A stretch of 59,474 nt of DNA from Myxosarcina sp. GI1 (lineage in GTDB: Bacteria > Cyanobacteriota > Cyanobacteriia > Cyanobacteriales > Xenococcaceae): assembly GCF_000756305.1 (NCBI RefSeq), contig NZ_JRFE01000019.1, positions 58,014 to 117,487 of the forward strand, read 5' to 3'. The notes beneath the pieces were generated by a model, which did not search any database, was not told where the DNA came from, and saw only the letters and a list, made by a program, of their open reading frames with translations. Both the position numbers and the translations under genes were made by a program. Positions 45,656 through 55,498 of this stretch are shown here, piece after piece. Position 1 is the first letter of the stretch, and every line of letters begins with the position of its first letter.

Positions 45656-48361
45656 ATGGATATAATTTTATGCCACCAAACGGTAGATTTTGACGCTCTA
45701 GGTTCGGCGATCGCTCTATCGCGCCTCAAACCAGGAGCCAAAATTGTCTTAACGGGAGGCGCACACCGTGCGGTTAAGAATTTTTTGGCTCTATATCGCG
45801 ATGAATTTGCTTTAGTAGAATTGCGATCGATTACTCCTGAAAGCATCACTGCAATTAATATTGTCGATACCCAAAAGCGCGATCGCCTGGGAAAAGCCGT
45901 TGAGTGGTTGGATTTACCTAACGTAACTGAACTCGAAATTTACGATCATCATGTAGATTTGACCTCAGATATCCCCGCAACTAAAATCCATACCGAATCT
46001 TTAGGGGCAATAACGACATATATAGTTGAGTTATTACAACAACAGGCAATTGTGCCTACGCCTTTTGAGGCGACAGCAATGGCTCTCGGCATTCATGTCG
46101 ATACGGGTTCGCTAACCTATAGCGGTACTACCCCCAGAGATGCAAAAGCTTTGGCTTGGCTGATGGAAAATCAAGCTAATGTCGATATTATCTCGGAATA
46201 TGTCGAACCTGGATTATCACCTCAACTACAGGAATTACTTCAACAGGCTCTAGCAGATTTGCAAGTAGAAAATATTAGAGGTTATGCGCTAGCTTCAGTT
46301 TTGTTGCAAACCGATGAATTTGTACCTGGTTTGTCTAGCTTGGCGGCGAGATTAATCGATCTGACCGAAAGCGACGTTCTGTTGTTAGGACATCAATACA
46401 ACAAAAAAAACGAAAAAAAATTAGTAGTTATCGGGCGATCGCGTCTTAAAGAGATCGATTTAAATGAATTGTTTGCCGCTTTTGGCGGTGGCGGACACGC
46501 TCAGGCTGCGTCAATGACGATCAATACTAAAGAACCTACATATATTTGGCAACAAATAATCAGTCAGTTACAAGAACAAATTCCCCATCCCCCTACTGCT
46601 AGAGACTTGATGTCTTCTCCCGTTCGCACTATTCGCCCCACTACTACCATCGAACACGCCCAAAGAATTTTGTTTCGCTACGGTCATTCGGGACTGTCGG
46701 TAGTTGATGAGAGCGATCGCCTGGTAGGGGTGATTTCTCGTCGCGATCTCGATCTGGCTTTACATCATGGCTTTAGCCATGCCCCAGTCAAGGGATACAT
46801 GAGCCGTAATTTAAAAACTATTACTCCCGATACGCCATTGCCAGAGATTGAGTCATTGATGGTAACTTATGATATTGGCAGACTACCCGTACTGGACGAC
46901 GAACGATTAATTGGCGTAGTTACTCGCACCGATGTTTTGCGGCAGCTACATCAAGATCGCAGCGCGATCTCTCCAGACATAGGTGCTAAACCCAAGTTTA
47001 CTTCTCATTTATTACCGACTCTGCAACAACGTCTAGAACCTCCTATTTGGCAGCTTTTATCCCAAGTAAGTCAAGAAGCAAAGGCAAAAGGATGGAATTT
47101 GTATTTAGTTGGTGGTGGCGTAAGAGATGTTCTGTTGGCAAAAGATAAAGAATGTTTACTATTGCAAGATATCGATCTAGTAGTAGACGGATTTCATCGA
47201 GCGGCTGACAACCGCGCTGGCGTAGCATTAGCCGAAACTATTAGGGAAATTTATCCTCAAGCTCGTTTATCCGTTCATGGCGAGTTTCAAACTGCAGCAT
47301 TACTCTGGCATCAAGATCCAATCTTAGGTAATCTCTGGATCGATATTGCTACTGCCAGAACCGAATTTTATCCCTATCCAGCCGCTAACCCCGAAGTGGA
47401 AGCCAGTTCGATTCGTCAAGACTTGTACCGTCGCGATTTTACTATTAATGCTCTGGCAGTTAGACTAACGCCACCTAGAAAAAGAGAATTATCTCGTAAA
47501 GGAGATTTGTTGGACTTTTTTGGCGGTTTGTTAGATTTGGAATCTGGTTTAATTAGAGTGCTTCATCCCAACAGCTTTATTGAAGATCCGACACGCATCT
47601 ATCGGGCAGTAAGGTTTGCAGTGCGGTTGGGTTTTACCATCGAACCTCAAACTGAGGGCTATATTCGTTATGCCATTGACAGCGGCGTGTACGATCGCCT
47701 GCGTTTGAGCGATCGCCAAGCACCAGCATTGACTACCCGATTGAGAGCAGAATTAAAATATATTCTTGACAGCAACTATTGGCAACCTGCTTTAAAGTTA
47801 CTATCAGATTTAAAGGCATTGCGCTGTCTGCATCCAGATTTGGAATTAACTACAGAACTTTGGCGACAAGTAAAAACGGGTTCGGGTTGGTTACAATATT
47901 TAGATCCCAATCGCGACTGGCAACACTGGTTAATTAGACTAGAAATCTTAATCGCTCATTTACCTCCTTCGGAAAGAAAAATTGTCGCTACCAATCTACA
48001 GCTACCTAAAGACAGTCTGCAACGTCTCAGACAATTGCAAAAACTAGAAACAGAAATAGCCGAACAGTTAAAATCGAGCGATAAATCTAGCGAAATTTAT
48101 CAGTTACTTCGTCCATATAAATTTATTGGTTTAGTTTTATTTGCGATTAGAAATTCTCTAACAATACGTCGGATAGTCTGGCAATATATGACACGATTAT
48201 CTAAAGTTCAACCACCTTTAAACGGCAACGATCTCAAAACTTTAGGTTATTCTCCAGGTCCAATCTACAAACAAATTCTCGACGATTTATTATGGGCAAT
48301 TTTAGATGGAAAAATAAAAGATCGCGATGGCGCGATCGCCTATCTAAAAGCAAAATATTAA
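45656..48361 (+). CDS. DHH phosphoesterase-CBS-tRNA nucleotidyltransferase fusion
   Basis: A 901-residue three-part protein. Residues 1-310: DHH/DHHA1 phosphoesterase ([50 protein letters not shown]). Residues about 315-430: a CBS pair ([38 protein letters not shown]). Residues about 470-901: class II CCA-adding/poly(A) polymerase ([52 protein letters not shown]). It probably repairs or adds tRNA 3' ends, with nucleotide sensing by CBS and an RNA- or nucleotide-cleaving module. Fusions like this are known in cyanobacteria. Coupled to thiOG. Confidence 0.92.
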   Translation: MDIILCHQTVDFDALGSAIALSRLKPGAKIVLTGGAHRAVKNFLALYRDEFALVELRSITPESITAINIVDTQKRDRLGKAVEWLDLPNVTELEIYDHHVDLTSDIPATKIHTESLGAITTYIVELLQQQAIVPTPFEATAMALGIHVDTGSLTYSGTTPRDAKALAWLMENQANVDIISEYVEPGLSPQLQELLQQALADLQVENIRGYALASVLLQTDEFVPGLSSLAARLIDLTESDVLLLGHQYNKKNEKKLVVIGRSRLKEIDLNELFAAFGGGGHAQAASMTINTKEPTYIWQQIISQLQEQIPHPPTARDLMSSPVRTIRPTTTIEHAQRILFRYGHSGLSVVDESDRLVGVISRRDLDLALHHGFSHAPVKGYMSRNLKTITPDTPLPEIESLMVTYDIGRLPVLDDERLIGVVTRTDVLRQLHQDRSAISPDIGAKPKFTSHLLPTLQQRLEPPIWQLLSQVSQEAKAKGWNLYLVGGGVRDVLLAKDKECLLLQDIDLVVDGFHRAADNRAGVALAETIREIYPQARLSVHGEFQTAALLWHQDPILGNLWIDIATARTEFYPYPAANPEVEASSIRQDLYRRDFTINALAVRLTPPRKRELSRKGDLLDFFGGLLDLESGLIRVLHPNSFIEDPTRIYRAVRFAVRLGFTIEPQTEGYIRYAIDSGVYDRLRLSDRQAPALTTRLRAELKYILDSNYWQPALKLLSDLKALRCLHPDLELTTELWRQVKTGSGWLQYLDPNRDWQHWLIRLEILIAHLPPSERKIVATNLQLPKDSLQRLRQLQKLETEIAEQLKSSDKSSEIYQLLRPYKFIGLVLFAIRNSLTIRRIVWQYMTRLSKVQPPLNGNDLKTLGYSPGPIYKQILDDLLWAILDGKIKDRDGAIAYLKAKY

Positions 48362-48372
48362 TTGCGAATTAA

Positions 48373-49431
48373 TTAAGCGGCAATACCTACCTTACTAGCA
48401 ATTGAGTTTTTAATAGTATTAAGATCGATATACTCATCTGCTAAAAATCGTAGTCGATTGTTAACAGAATCCTGTGCAGCAATAATCGTAACTTTAACAT
48501 CGCGTTGCTTGATTTTTTTAATAACGGGGCAAAAATCTCCATCACCACTAATCAAGATAACGCGATCGCCAGATTTTACTTCGTCTATAATATCGATGGC
48601 AATATTTACATCGTCTCCACTAGTTTTAGAAGTACCATCTTGATGAATATCTTTAGGCAAACAGGTGACTCGATAACCAAGTCTACGCAAATGAGAATGC
48701 TCTTCTATTTTTTTACTTCCAGAATAAACACCACTATAAAAATTTAGCTTTGATTTGCTGTTAAATGGGTTATAACAGGATTGCAAATAAGATTTTAATG
48801 CTTGATAATCTATTTTTGATTTCATCCGAAAAATAGAACAATTTAGATTATTACCATCTATATACACATGAGTAGTAGGCTTTTCAGCAATTAATTGCGA
48901 GGTAATTTTTGAGGACTTTGAAAACTGAGTAGATTCGGTTTTAAATTTTAAATTTGTAGCTTTGTTTTTTTCTATTTTTTTAACACGGTGCTGTAATTTA
49001 TCATACTACGATCGCATTTTATTTTGCTGTTTTTCCTGCGCTTTTAGTTGCTGCTTGTTTTTGTCAATTGTCTGTTGATGATGTTTTAGTTTTACTTCTA
49101 TATTTTGCAATTGACGATCGAATTGCAAATTAGATTTGACAACTTTATTTTCTAACTCTTGATGTTTGTGGTTAAGTTCATTTTCTGTAGATTCTAACGA
49201 TCGCGATATGGTTTCAAGACATTCGTAAATATTATTTTGCCAATCGGTTAGCTTTTGCTTTGTAGTAGCACGTTCGCGCTTGTTAATAGTTTCTTGTTTA
49301 ATTAACCCCGTAGCGATAAAGGTGCCAATTCCTAGATCTTTCAATGATGAATTTTGGACGACTGCACCCGTTATAAAAAATGAACTGGCAATAGCGAAAA
49401 TAGTATTAGCGATTGTGTTAGTATTTTTCAT
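48373..49431 (-). pseudogene. NYN-domain (LabA/DUF88) gene split by one amber codon
   Basis: One reading frame of 353 codons on the minus strand runs from ATG 49431 to TAA 48373 with a single internal stop, TAG at 49008-49006. Before it: two hydrophobic segments (TIANTIFAIASSFFITGAVV, then DLGIGTFIATGLI) and a long coiled coil. After it the coiled coil resumes at once (YDKLQHRVKKIEKNKA), 46 codons later joining the NYN nuclease-like domain: VYIDGNNLNCSIF, SGDDVNIAIDIIDEV, LISGDGDFCPVIKKI. Without the stop it would be a normal membrane-anchored coiled-coil NYN protein. The downstream part could also start alone at GTG 48867. Function of the family: RNA-binding or RNase-like. Confidence 0.8.
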
Positions 49432-49514
49432 AATGATACAGAAAATAGAAATTTAAAAAACTTAGAAGTAAATCAATTAGTAAGATAGAGCGATCGCTAA
49501 TTTAAAAAGAAATA

Positions 49515-49928
49515 TTAATCGGCAAAAACTACGGGATTATTATTAACAATCATCATCACATCTTGTAGATCGTAAGCCGAACTTGCAGTATTAGTTGTTC
49601 CCAACTCTACTAAAAATAGTTCTTCGTAATCATTCAAGCCATCTAAAATTTCTTGGATGGATTGTTGTTCGTATGCGCCAGGAAGATCGGGAACTAAATC
49701 GTTAGGAGCCAAAACCATTTCGGTGGGAGTGCTAGGGTTACAGCTAGAATTGACAAAACTATATTTAAATGTCAAATCCCGTACAGAATCAACAGGTAGT
49801 AAAACTTTTTCCTCTACTGATATAGTTCTTACCAACTGACTATTCTGATAGATATCAATATTGACATTTATAGGAGAACCGTTAGTACCGCATTGAATTT
49901 GAGAAGCTAAATATAGTAGTTCTATCAT
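49515..49928 (-). CDS. Hypothetical protein
   Basis: A 137-residue soluble acidic protein, not recognised. It begins MIELLYLASQIQCGTNGSPI and has beta-strand-like stretches (NVNIDIYQNSQLVRTISVEE) followed by a helical region (QSIQEILDGLNDYEELFLVE). No signal peptide or membrane segment. It lies 83 nt upstream of the NYN gene on the same strand and may be co-transcribed. Composition looks like a real protein. Confidence 0.6.
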   Translation of the reverse strand: MIELLYLASQIQCGTNGSPINVNIDIYQNSQLVRTISVEEKVLLPVDSVRDLTFKYSFVNSSCNPSTPTEMVLAPNDLVPDLPGAYEQQSIQEILDGLNDYEELFLVELGTTNTASSAYDLQDVMMIVNNNPVVFAD

Positions 49929-50196
49929 TGGTATAAATCTTTAAGTATTATTGGTTTAAAATAGTTACATATTTATAATTACTTACTTGTTTTTTAAATA
50001 GGTAAACTTACTGTAAAAAGTCAGTGGTTTAATTTAAATTTAACGTTAACAACACCGTCTCTAAATTTACTATTATTTAATTAAGCCACTAGCAATCGCT
50101 GCCGATCGAGCAAACGTCAGGATATTCATTGACATTTTTGCTTATTAATTGGGAATTATGAAGCAAGGATAAAGACAATCTATTACTTACTTCAAA

Positions 50197-50523
50197 ATGC
50201 TATTAAAGATCGTAAACTTGATAGTCTCGCGCCTTAACCGATTTTGCAGCGCAGCATTTTTTGTAGCTTGTTTTGCTGCATTAATGAATCCACCACCATA
50301 TTTACTTATTGGAACGTTTTTTTTGATGATGGGGTTGGTATTATTACCCTCAACTAGCAAATTGACTACGCAATTATTTAATTGGAAAATTAACGGTGGA
50401 ACCAAGACAGCGGTGATTTTAATCGGTTTTATCTTAATTTACTTGCTCGTACCTCAAGTAGAGACAAAACCTTCTCCTTATTCTAAAAATCGCGCTTATC
50501 ATTTGGAAAGAATTAATAATTAA
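50197..50523 (+). CDS. Small membrane protein of unknown function
   Basis: A 108-residue protein with three hydrophobic segments (AAFFVACFAALMNPP, LLIGTFFLMMGLVLLP, TAVILIGFILIYLLVP) and a charged tail. No family is recognised. Its last four bases overlap the convergent aminotransferase gene. The competing frame on the other strand has no membrane or domain logic. Confidence 0.6.
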   Translation: MLLKIVNLIVSRLNRFCSAAFFVACFAALMNPPPYLLIGTFFLMMGLVLLPSTSKLTTQLFNWKINGGTKTAVILIGFILIYLLVPQVETKPSPYSKNRAYHLERINN

Positions 50524-51572
50524 TCTTTCTGTAGAATTCTAGCGATCGCACTAACTAAAATCTGATTGTCTTCTGCTAAACGGACTGCTACACGAAAATA
50601 GCGATCGCCTAGTTCGGGAAAGCTAAGGCAATCTCTAATTAAAATTTTGTCTTGTTTCAGTAATGTTTGCTGTAGTTGAGTACAAGATATTTCCGACTTA
50701 ACTAATAGAAAATTTGCCGCACCTGCTAATGGCTGGAGTTGGGGAATTTTCGATAAGCCCTCAAACAATTGCGATCGCGCTGTAGGTAGCCATTCCCATG
50801 TCCGTTGTTGAAATTCATAATCTTGGAGAACTGCTTCGGTGACAAGTGCAGCTAATATATTCACCGACCAGGGATCGCGCCATTGTTGCCAACGTTGTAG
50901 CCTGTGGGGATGAGCGATCGCATAGCCGATACGTAGCCCAGGTAAGCTGTAAAATTTGGTTAGAGAACGTAAGATTATTAAATTAGGAAAATCTTTGACC
51001 CAGGCAATTAAACTTTGTTCGCGATCGCTGGGCAAAAAGTCCATAAAGGCTTCATCTACAACCACTAGCTCAAATCTTTCCAGATAAGGTAAAATCTCCT
51101 CTCTCGTCCATAGATTACCCGTTGGGTTATGAGGATTATTAATAATTATTCCCGCTCTATTTAGTTTCGGTTGTGTATTGCGAGGGAATTCTAACCAATG
51201 ACAGACAGAAATATTAGCGTTAAAAGCCGATAATGCTCTTTGGTAATCGCCAAAAGCAGGAGTAACTAAATATGTAACTTCTTGTTGGGCTAACTCCCTA
51301 GCTGCCCAGGTTAACAATTCTGCCGAACCGTTACCAGGCAAAATATAGTCGGGACTAAGGTTATGGTAATCGCCCAAAACAGAGCGCAACCGAGCATAGT
51401 TTGGATCGGGATATGCAGTAAGCCGTTCCAGATTATTATTAATTGCTGCGATCGCGCTTTGAGGCAATCCTAAAGGATTGATACTGGCAGAAAAGTCCAG
51501 AATAGCAGAAACTGGACAGCCTGCAATTGCGGCTGCCCAAGCTAAATTTCCACCGTGTTTTGGTCTGGACAA
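50520..51572 (-). CDS. cobD: Threonine-phosphate decarboxylase-like aminotransferase
   Basis: A PLP enzyme of the HisC/CobD family, about 350 residues. The opening SRPKHGGNLAWAAAIAGCP and LDFSASINPLGLPQSAI is typical of CobD, which makes aminopropanol phosphate for the cobalamin side chain. The PLP lysine is in LRSLTKFYSLPGLRIGYA. The frame is open into the HU gene but the extra N-terminus is junk; the best start is TTG at 51572, 19 nt after HU. HisC cannot be fully excluded. Its pathway partner CbiB is at 1.6 kb. Confidence 0.83.
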   Translation of the reverse strand: MSRPKHGGNLAWAAAIAGCPVSAILDFSASINPLGLPQSAIAAINNNLERLTAYPDPNYARLRSVLGDYHNLSPDYILPGNGSAELLTWAARELAQQEVTYLVTPAFGDYQRALSAFNANISVCHWLEFPRNTQPKLNRAGIIINNPHNPTGNLWTREEILPYLERFELVVVDEAFMDFLPSDREQSLIAWVKDFPNLIILRSLTKFYSLPGLRIGYAIAHPHRLQRWQQWRDPWSVNILAALVTEAVLQDYEFQQRTWEWLPTARSQLFEGLSKIPQLQPLAGAANFLLVKSEISCTQLQQTLLKQDKILIRDCLSFPELGDRYFRVAVRLAEDNQILVSAIARILQKD

Positions 51573-51591
51573 AAAGTAAATGCCAATAAGG

Positions 51592-51870
51592 CTATTTAGG
51601 AGCGACTTTATCCTTAAATAGTTTACCTGCGGAAAAAGCTGGTACTTGAGTCGCAGGAATTGACATTTTTTCGCCAGTTTTTGGGTTACGTCCCTCTCTT
51701 TCTTTGCGATCGCGTCGCTCGAAAGAACCAAAGCCGACTAAAGTAACTTTGTCGCCATCGGATACGGCTTCCATAATGGTTTCGATTGCTGCCGATAAAA
51801 CTGCATCGGCTTGTTTTTTGGTAACAGTCGCTTTTTGAGAAATGCGATCGACTAATTCACCTTTATTCAT
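51592..51870 (-). CDS. hup: DNA-binding protein HU
   Basis: A 92-residue histone-like protein. MNKGELVDRISQKATVTKKQ, GFGSFERRDRKEREGRNPKT and the beta-arm end IPATQVPAFSAGKLFKDKV are standard HU. It bends and compacts DNA and supports recombination and replication. It has a GGAG ribosome site upstream and is followed closely by the cobD-like gene. Confidence 0.97.
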   Translation of the reverse strand: MNKGELVDRISQKATVTKKQADAVLSAAIETIMEAVSDGDKVTLVGFGSFERRDRKEREGRNPKTGEKMSIPATQVPAFSAGKLFKDKVAPK

Positions 51871-52224
51871 AGAATAATCTCCTTCTAGTGTGTAATTTTG
51901 GCTTATTTAAACGAAATAACCAGCTTAATTTATAGCATTAGTAGAGAAAAATCCCCACAATAACCATAGACTGTGTATTTCACTGCCTTATTCTAAGCTC
52001 TACTTGGCAAATATGGAGCGTCAAAACCATTAATTTATATAGATTTCAACAATTTTTTCGTTTTCGAGCTTAAAAATTGGTCACAGAGCGGGAGATGAAA
52101 TTTACATACTTGCCTCTAAAACCCTTTGTTTTTAAGGGTTTTCACAATCTTTTCTTTCAGATTTTGAAGTGCAGGAAAACAAAATTTATTCAACTGCATG
52201 AGTTATGAAGATTTTTAATTTAAG
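51871..52224. other. HU promoter region and end of the pil operon
   Basis: About 350 nt with no gene. The right part holds the hairpin at 52118-52142; the left part is the promoter of the HU gene, with no clear box identified. T-rich on the plus strand. Confidence 0.45.
52118..52142 (-). terminator. Hairpin downstream of pilQ
   Basis: AAAACCCTT (52118-52126) and AAGGGTTTT (52134-52142) are perfect complements around a T-rich loop. Read on the minus strand it lies about 80 nt past the pilQ stop; the second arm ends in TTTT, giving a weak intrinsic terminator for the pil operon. Confidence 0.55.
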
Positions 52225-54693
52225 TTAAGGATTACCAGGAAGACCAACCCCATTTTCTCTAAGGAGTTCGCGACTTTCTTTACCTGGGGTGTAGTCATAA
52301 CCAAAGTTAGAATCTTCGTCAACCACTTCAGGAGTCAACAGAACTATGACTTCTGCCCGTTCGTTGGCTTTGTCCGTGCTTCTAAACAAAGAACCGAGTA
52401 AGGGAATGTCGCCTAAGATCGGTACTTTCGATACAGTTGTCCGCTCTTGGTCTTGAATAATTCCCGAAAGAATTAAGGTTTGACCATCTCTAAGGCGAAC
52501 CAAACCAGAACTCAGTTCGCGCTTACTCAACAAGTTCAAAATGTTAGTCGCACCACCGCCACTATCAAATTCCTGGGTTTGACCCACAGAACTTACAGTA
52601 GGACTCACAGAGAGAGAAATAAAACCATTATCATCAATGCGTTCGATGTTGACAGTCAGGACTACACCAGCTTCACCGATAACTGGTGTAATAGTTCTTG
52701 CGCCACTTTCGGCATCAATGCTAGTCTCTACACTCTCAACAATGTTTTGCGCCAGTTTTACCGTCGCCTGCTGTCCTTCCTGCACCATCAAAGTCGGATC
52801 GGTAAGAATTTTGGCGTTACCATTGGTAACTCTAGCTTCTAACTGAGATAAAAAACTGTCGGGAAATTGAAATAGACTAGGAAGACTATATTCATATTCA
52901 ATTTGTCCAGTCTCTGAATCGATATTTACGTCCGATAGTCCTGGTTGAAAAGGATTGTTGTTTTTACCGAAATTAGGACGAGCATAAGGAATAGTAGTGT
53001 CAGTAAATTCATTAAAACCAGGATTTATTTCATTAAAAGGAGTATTTTCTTGAATATCAAAGAAGGGTGCTAACTCTGCCTCCCCTACTTGTAAAGGAGC
53101 GATAGTAGGAAAAAACTGACTGCTGTTTACTTGTGCGGCATTAGGTGGTGCGGTATCACCAAAGTTAAGAATAGCAGAACCATTATCTTGTACGAAGAAA
53201 GTATCGTTAATTCCAAAAGAAAAACTGCTGTTATAGGCATCCTGATTGAGTAAGTTAACATCTATAACTTTGACATTAACTGCTACCTGACGGCGACGGG
53301 CATCTAATTGAGTTAAGAAAGAGGTTGCGACTTCTACTTTACGCGGTTCGCCAACTAAAGTAATGGAGTTAAGACGGTCATCTGTAGATACCTGTAATCC
53401 TTGGAGTAAAAGTGCTTGGGTACCGTCTTCATCTTCCAAACCGCCATCGAGATTTTCTAAGGTAGCTGGTAATTCGACTCTTTGAACTACTCGTCCTGTT
53501 TCGGGATCGATAGTTTCTTCTACTTCCGTAGTTAGTCTTTTACCCTGTGCGCCCTGACTAGCCAGATATAATGCTGCGTTCTCAGCACGAACTTGGTTGA
53601 GGCGGAGAGTGCGACTGATTAAATTGCGGGCTTGAGGAGGTAATTTATCGCCAATGTAAATAATATTACCTTTACGATTAGCATTCAAATTAGAAACTAA
53701 AAGCACCGAATTAAATGCTTCTTGTACGGATTGATTTTCTAAATCCAAGCTTACGGTAGGACCAATTACTTCTCCTTCTTCGTTGGTTGGTGCGCCTTCA
53801 GTTTCGCTTAGAGAAAAGACAATATCTAATCCAGCCTCGCGAGCCAGTATCGATAATACTTCTCTAACAGGTGCATCACGTAAAACTAAACGAGGCACAA
53901 TAGTCTCAGAACCTAAATCGACAATATCGGGACTGGCATCGATATTAGAAACCGCCATGTCTCCTACAGGAGGAGCGACGGCTCTCGGTAAGGTGGGAAG
54001 ATTTTGATTGCCTCCCGTAATTTCAACATCGGGGTTGGGAACTAAAACATCGGGTTCGGTATTGTTCTGAACTAAACCTTCTGGAGGAGTTGAGGCTGGT
54101 AGAGGCTCGCTATTGGATAAATCTTCTACGCGATCGTCGATAATTATTTCGGAAGTGGTGTTTTGAGCCAGTTTGGGAGCGGGTTTGACTTCATCTTTAG
54201 ACTTGCTATCGCTACCAAAAGCCGAATTATAGGTTTGCTTAACAGTGTCGATCGCTTTTTTACCTAATTCCTGTAGTTTATTAGGTTGGTGCGATCGCTC
54301 CAGACTGAGAAGAATTTCTTTTTCTTGTTGTTGCAGTTGTTTGAGATCGAAATCTTTTTCAGTAGTAACTACAACTTTAGTATTTTCTTTATCTACTTTA
54401 GTAATTTCAACTGAGTCAATACCAGGAAAGGGTTTAGTTTGCTCAAACCTATCTCCTTCTGGTAGCTCTAGTTCGGTATCTAAGAGATTAGCTTCAATAG
54501 TATTTTGATTGCGAACGGTAAAGAAAGAAGCTTCAGCATTATTTTTAGTTGTCAGTTTTAGTTCGAGCTTGTTATCAATTTCTTTTAGATTTACTCCAGT
54601 AATCGAATTTTCGGCAGCAAGTGCGGGGTTAGCTGCCAACAGCATTACTGTTAATCCCGTTAATAAAGAAAAGCGATCGCGATGATTATTCAT
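52225..54693 (-). CDS. pilQ: Type IV pilus secretin PilQ
   Basis: An 822-residue outer-membrane secretin through which pili exit. Signal peptide 1-27 (ending NPALAA). AMIN domain about 28-130. A Pro-rich linker with repeated PNPD-type motifs. Secretin N-domains about 270-490 (LVLRDAPVREVLSILAREAG). C-terminal secretin core with the beta-lip motif VSKVPILGDIPLLGSLFRS. Needed for motility and DNA uptake. Last gene of pilMNOQ; PilP is absent as usual in cyanobacteria. Confidence 0.96.
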   Translation of the reverse strand: MNNHRDRFSLLTGLTVMLLAANPALAAENSITGVNLKEIDNKLELKLTTKNNAEASFFTVRNQNTIEANLLDTELELPEGDRFEQTKPFPGIDSVEITKVDKENTKVVVTTEKDFDLKQLQQQEKEILLSLERSHQPNKLQELGKKAIDTVKQTYNSAFGSDSKSKDEVKPAPKLAQNTTSEIIIDDRVEDLSNSEPLPASTPPEGLVQNNTEPDVLVPNPDVEITGGNQNLPTLPRAVAPPVGDMAVSNIDASPDIVDLGSETIVPRLVLRDAPVREVLSILAREAGLDIVFSLSETEGAPTNEEGEVIGPTVSLDLENQSVQEAFNSVLLVSNLNANRKGNIIYIGDKLPPQARNLISRTLRLNQVRAENAALYLASQGAQGKRLTTEVEETIDPETGRVVQRVELPATLENLDGGLEDEDGTQALLLQGLQVSTDDRLNSITLVGEPRKVEVATSFLTQLDARRRQVAVNVKVIDVNLLNQDAYNSSFSFGINDTFFVQDNGSAILNFGDTAPPNAAQVNSSQFFPTIAPLQVGEAELAPFFDIQENTPFNEINPGFNEFTDTTIPYARPNFGKNNNPFQPGLSDVNIDSETGQIEYEYSLPSLFQFPDSFLSQLEARVTNGNAKILTDPTLMVQEGQQATVKLAQNIVESVETSIDAESGARTITPVIGEAGVVLTVNIERIDDNGFISLSVSPTVSSVGQTQEFDSGGGATNILNLLSKRELSSGLVRLRDGQTLILSGIIQDQERTTVSKVPILGDIPLLGSLFRSTDKANERAEVIVLLTPEVVDEDSNFGYDYTPGKESRELLRENGVGLPGNP

Positions 54694-54760
54694 AGTTTTT
54701 CCTCAACCTAATATTGATAACGAATAAAAATAGTTCTACTTGTAAAATTTCTTGACGATA

Positions 54761-55498
54761 TTACTGTTGTGGTGCTTCTTCGGCAGTTGCCTTAGCTGCT
54801 TCGAGTTCTTCTGGAGTTCGAGCCAAAATAGCGTCTAGCTGTATTTGAGTTTTGAGTTTTGCCTCTTGCTGGGGTACAATTGCGCTGCGATCGCTCGATA
54901 GGGCTGCCGTTGGCTCTTCGCTAATGCTAGAGTTAATGTTTTTGACCATCAACAGAGGCTGCAATCTTTCTATATCGCGGATAATTCCTTTAGTTTGCTT
55001 AAACGTCCCTTCAATAGTTAGAGATATTCCTTTGCGTTTGACCTTTCCCTGTAGTTCCGTTCCTAAAGAAGCGTCTTCCACCACAGTAACGCCGCTGTCT
55101 GGCTGATATTGCAGTAATGTACCTTGATTGGCAGCGATAAAACTGTTGAGATCGATCAACAAAGTTTCTAAGTCGCTTTCATTGGTATACATAGCTAAAA
55201 TGGTAGACTTTAGTGCTTCTTGCCGTTCTATTTCTGCATTTAACTCGGCAATTTGCTGTTGTATATCGCCAGATTTAAGTCCCTGTAGTTGTCCTGCTGT
55301 TTGTTGCTCTTGAGTTAGAACTTCTTGGTATTTTGCCCGTGCGGGTGCGACCATATTAAAGTAAATATAGCCTGCCCCTACAATTCCCAAAATTGCCAGA
55401 GCAATTCCCGAAACCTGGGGGGTAAAGGTAATGCCAAAGGCAGACGGATAATCTGCTTCTAGCTCTTTTTCATCTAGAAAATCACCTGTTAAAGTCAT
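54761..55498 (-). CDS. pilO: Type IV pilus inner-membrane protein PilO
   Basis: A 245-residue single-pass protein. The transmembrane helix (about residues 28-52, SGIALAILGIVGAGYIYFNMV) is followed by a periplasmic coiled coil (QQQIAELNAEIERQEALK region) and the PilO ferredoxin-like domain. It forms the alignment subcomplex with PilN and PilM. It overlaps pilN by four bases. Confidence 0.92.
   Translation of the reverse strand: MTLTGDFLDEKELEADYPSAFGITFTPQVSGIALAILGIVGAGYIYFNMVAPARAKYQEVLTQEQQTAGQLQGLKSGDIQQQIAELNAEIERQEALKSTILAMYTNESDLETLLIDLNSFIAANQGTLLQYQPDSGVTVVEDASLGTELQGKVKRKGISLTIEGTFKQTKGIIRDIERLQPLLMVKNINSSISEEPTAALSSDRSAIVPQQEAKLKTQIQLDAILARTPEELEAAKATAEEAPQQ

Noticed and set aside
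50187-50405. 72-codon minus-strand frame
   Set aside because: Lies opposite a plus-strand frame with three clear membrane segments, which is the better gene.
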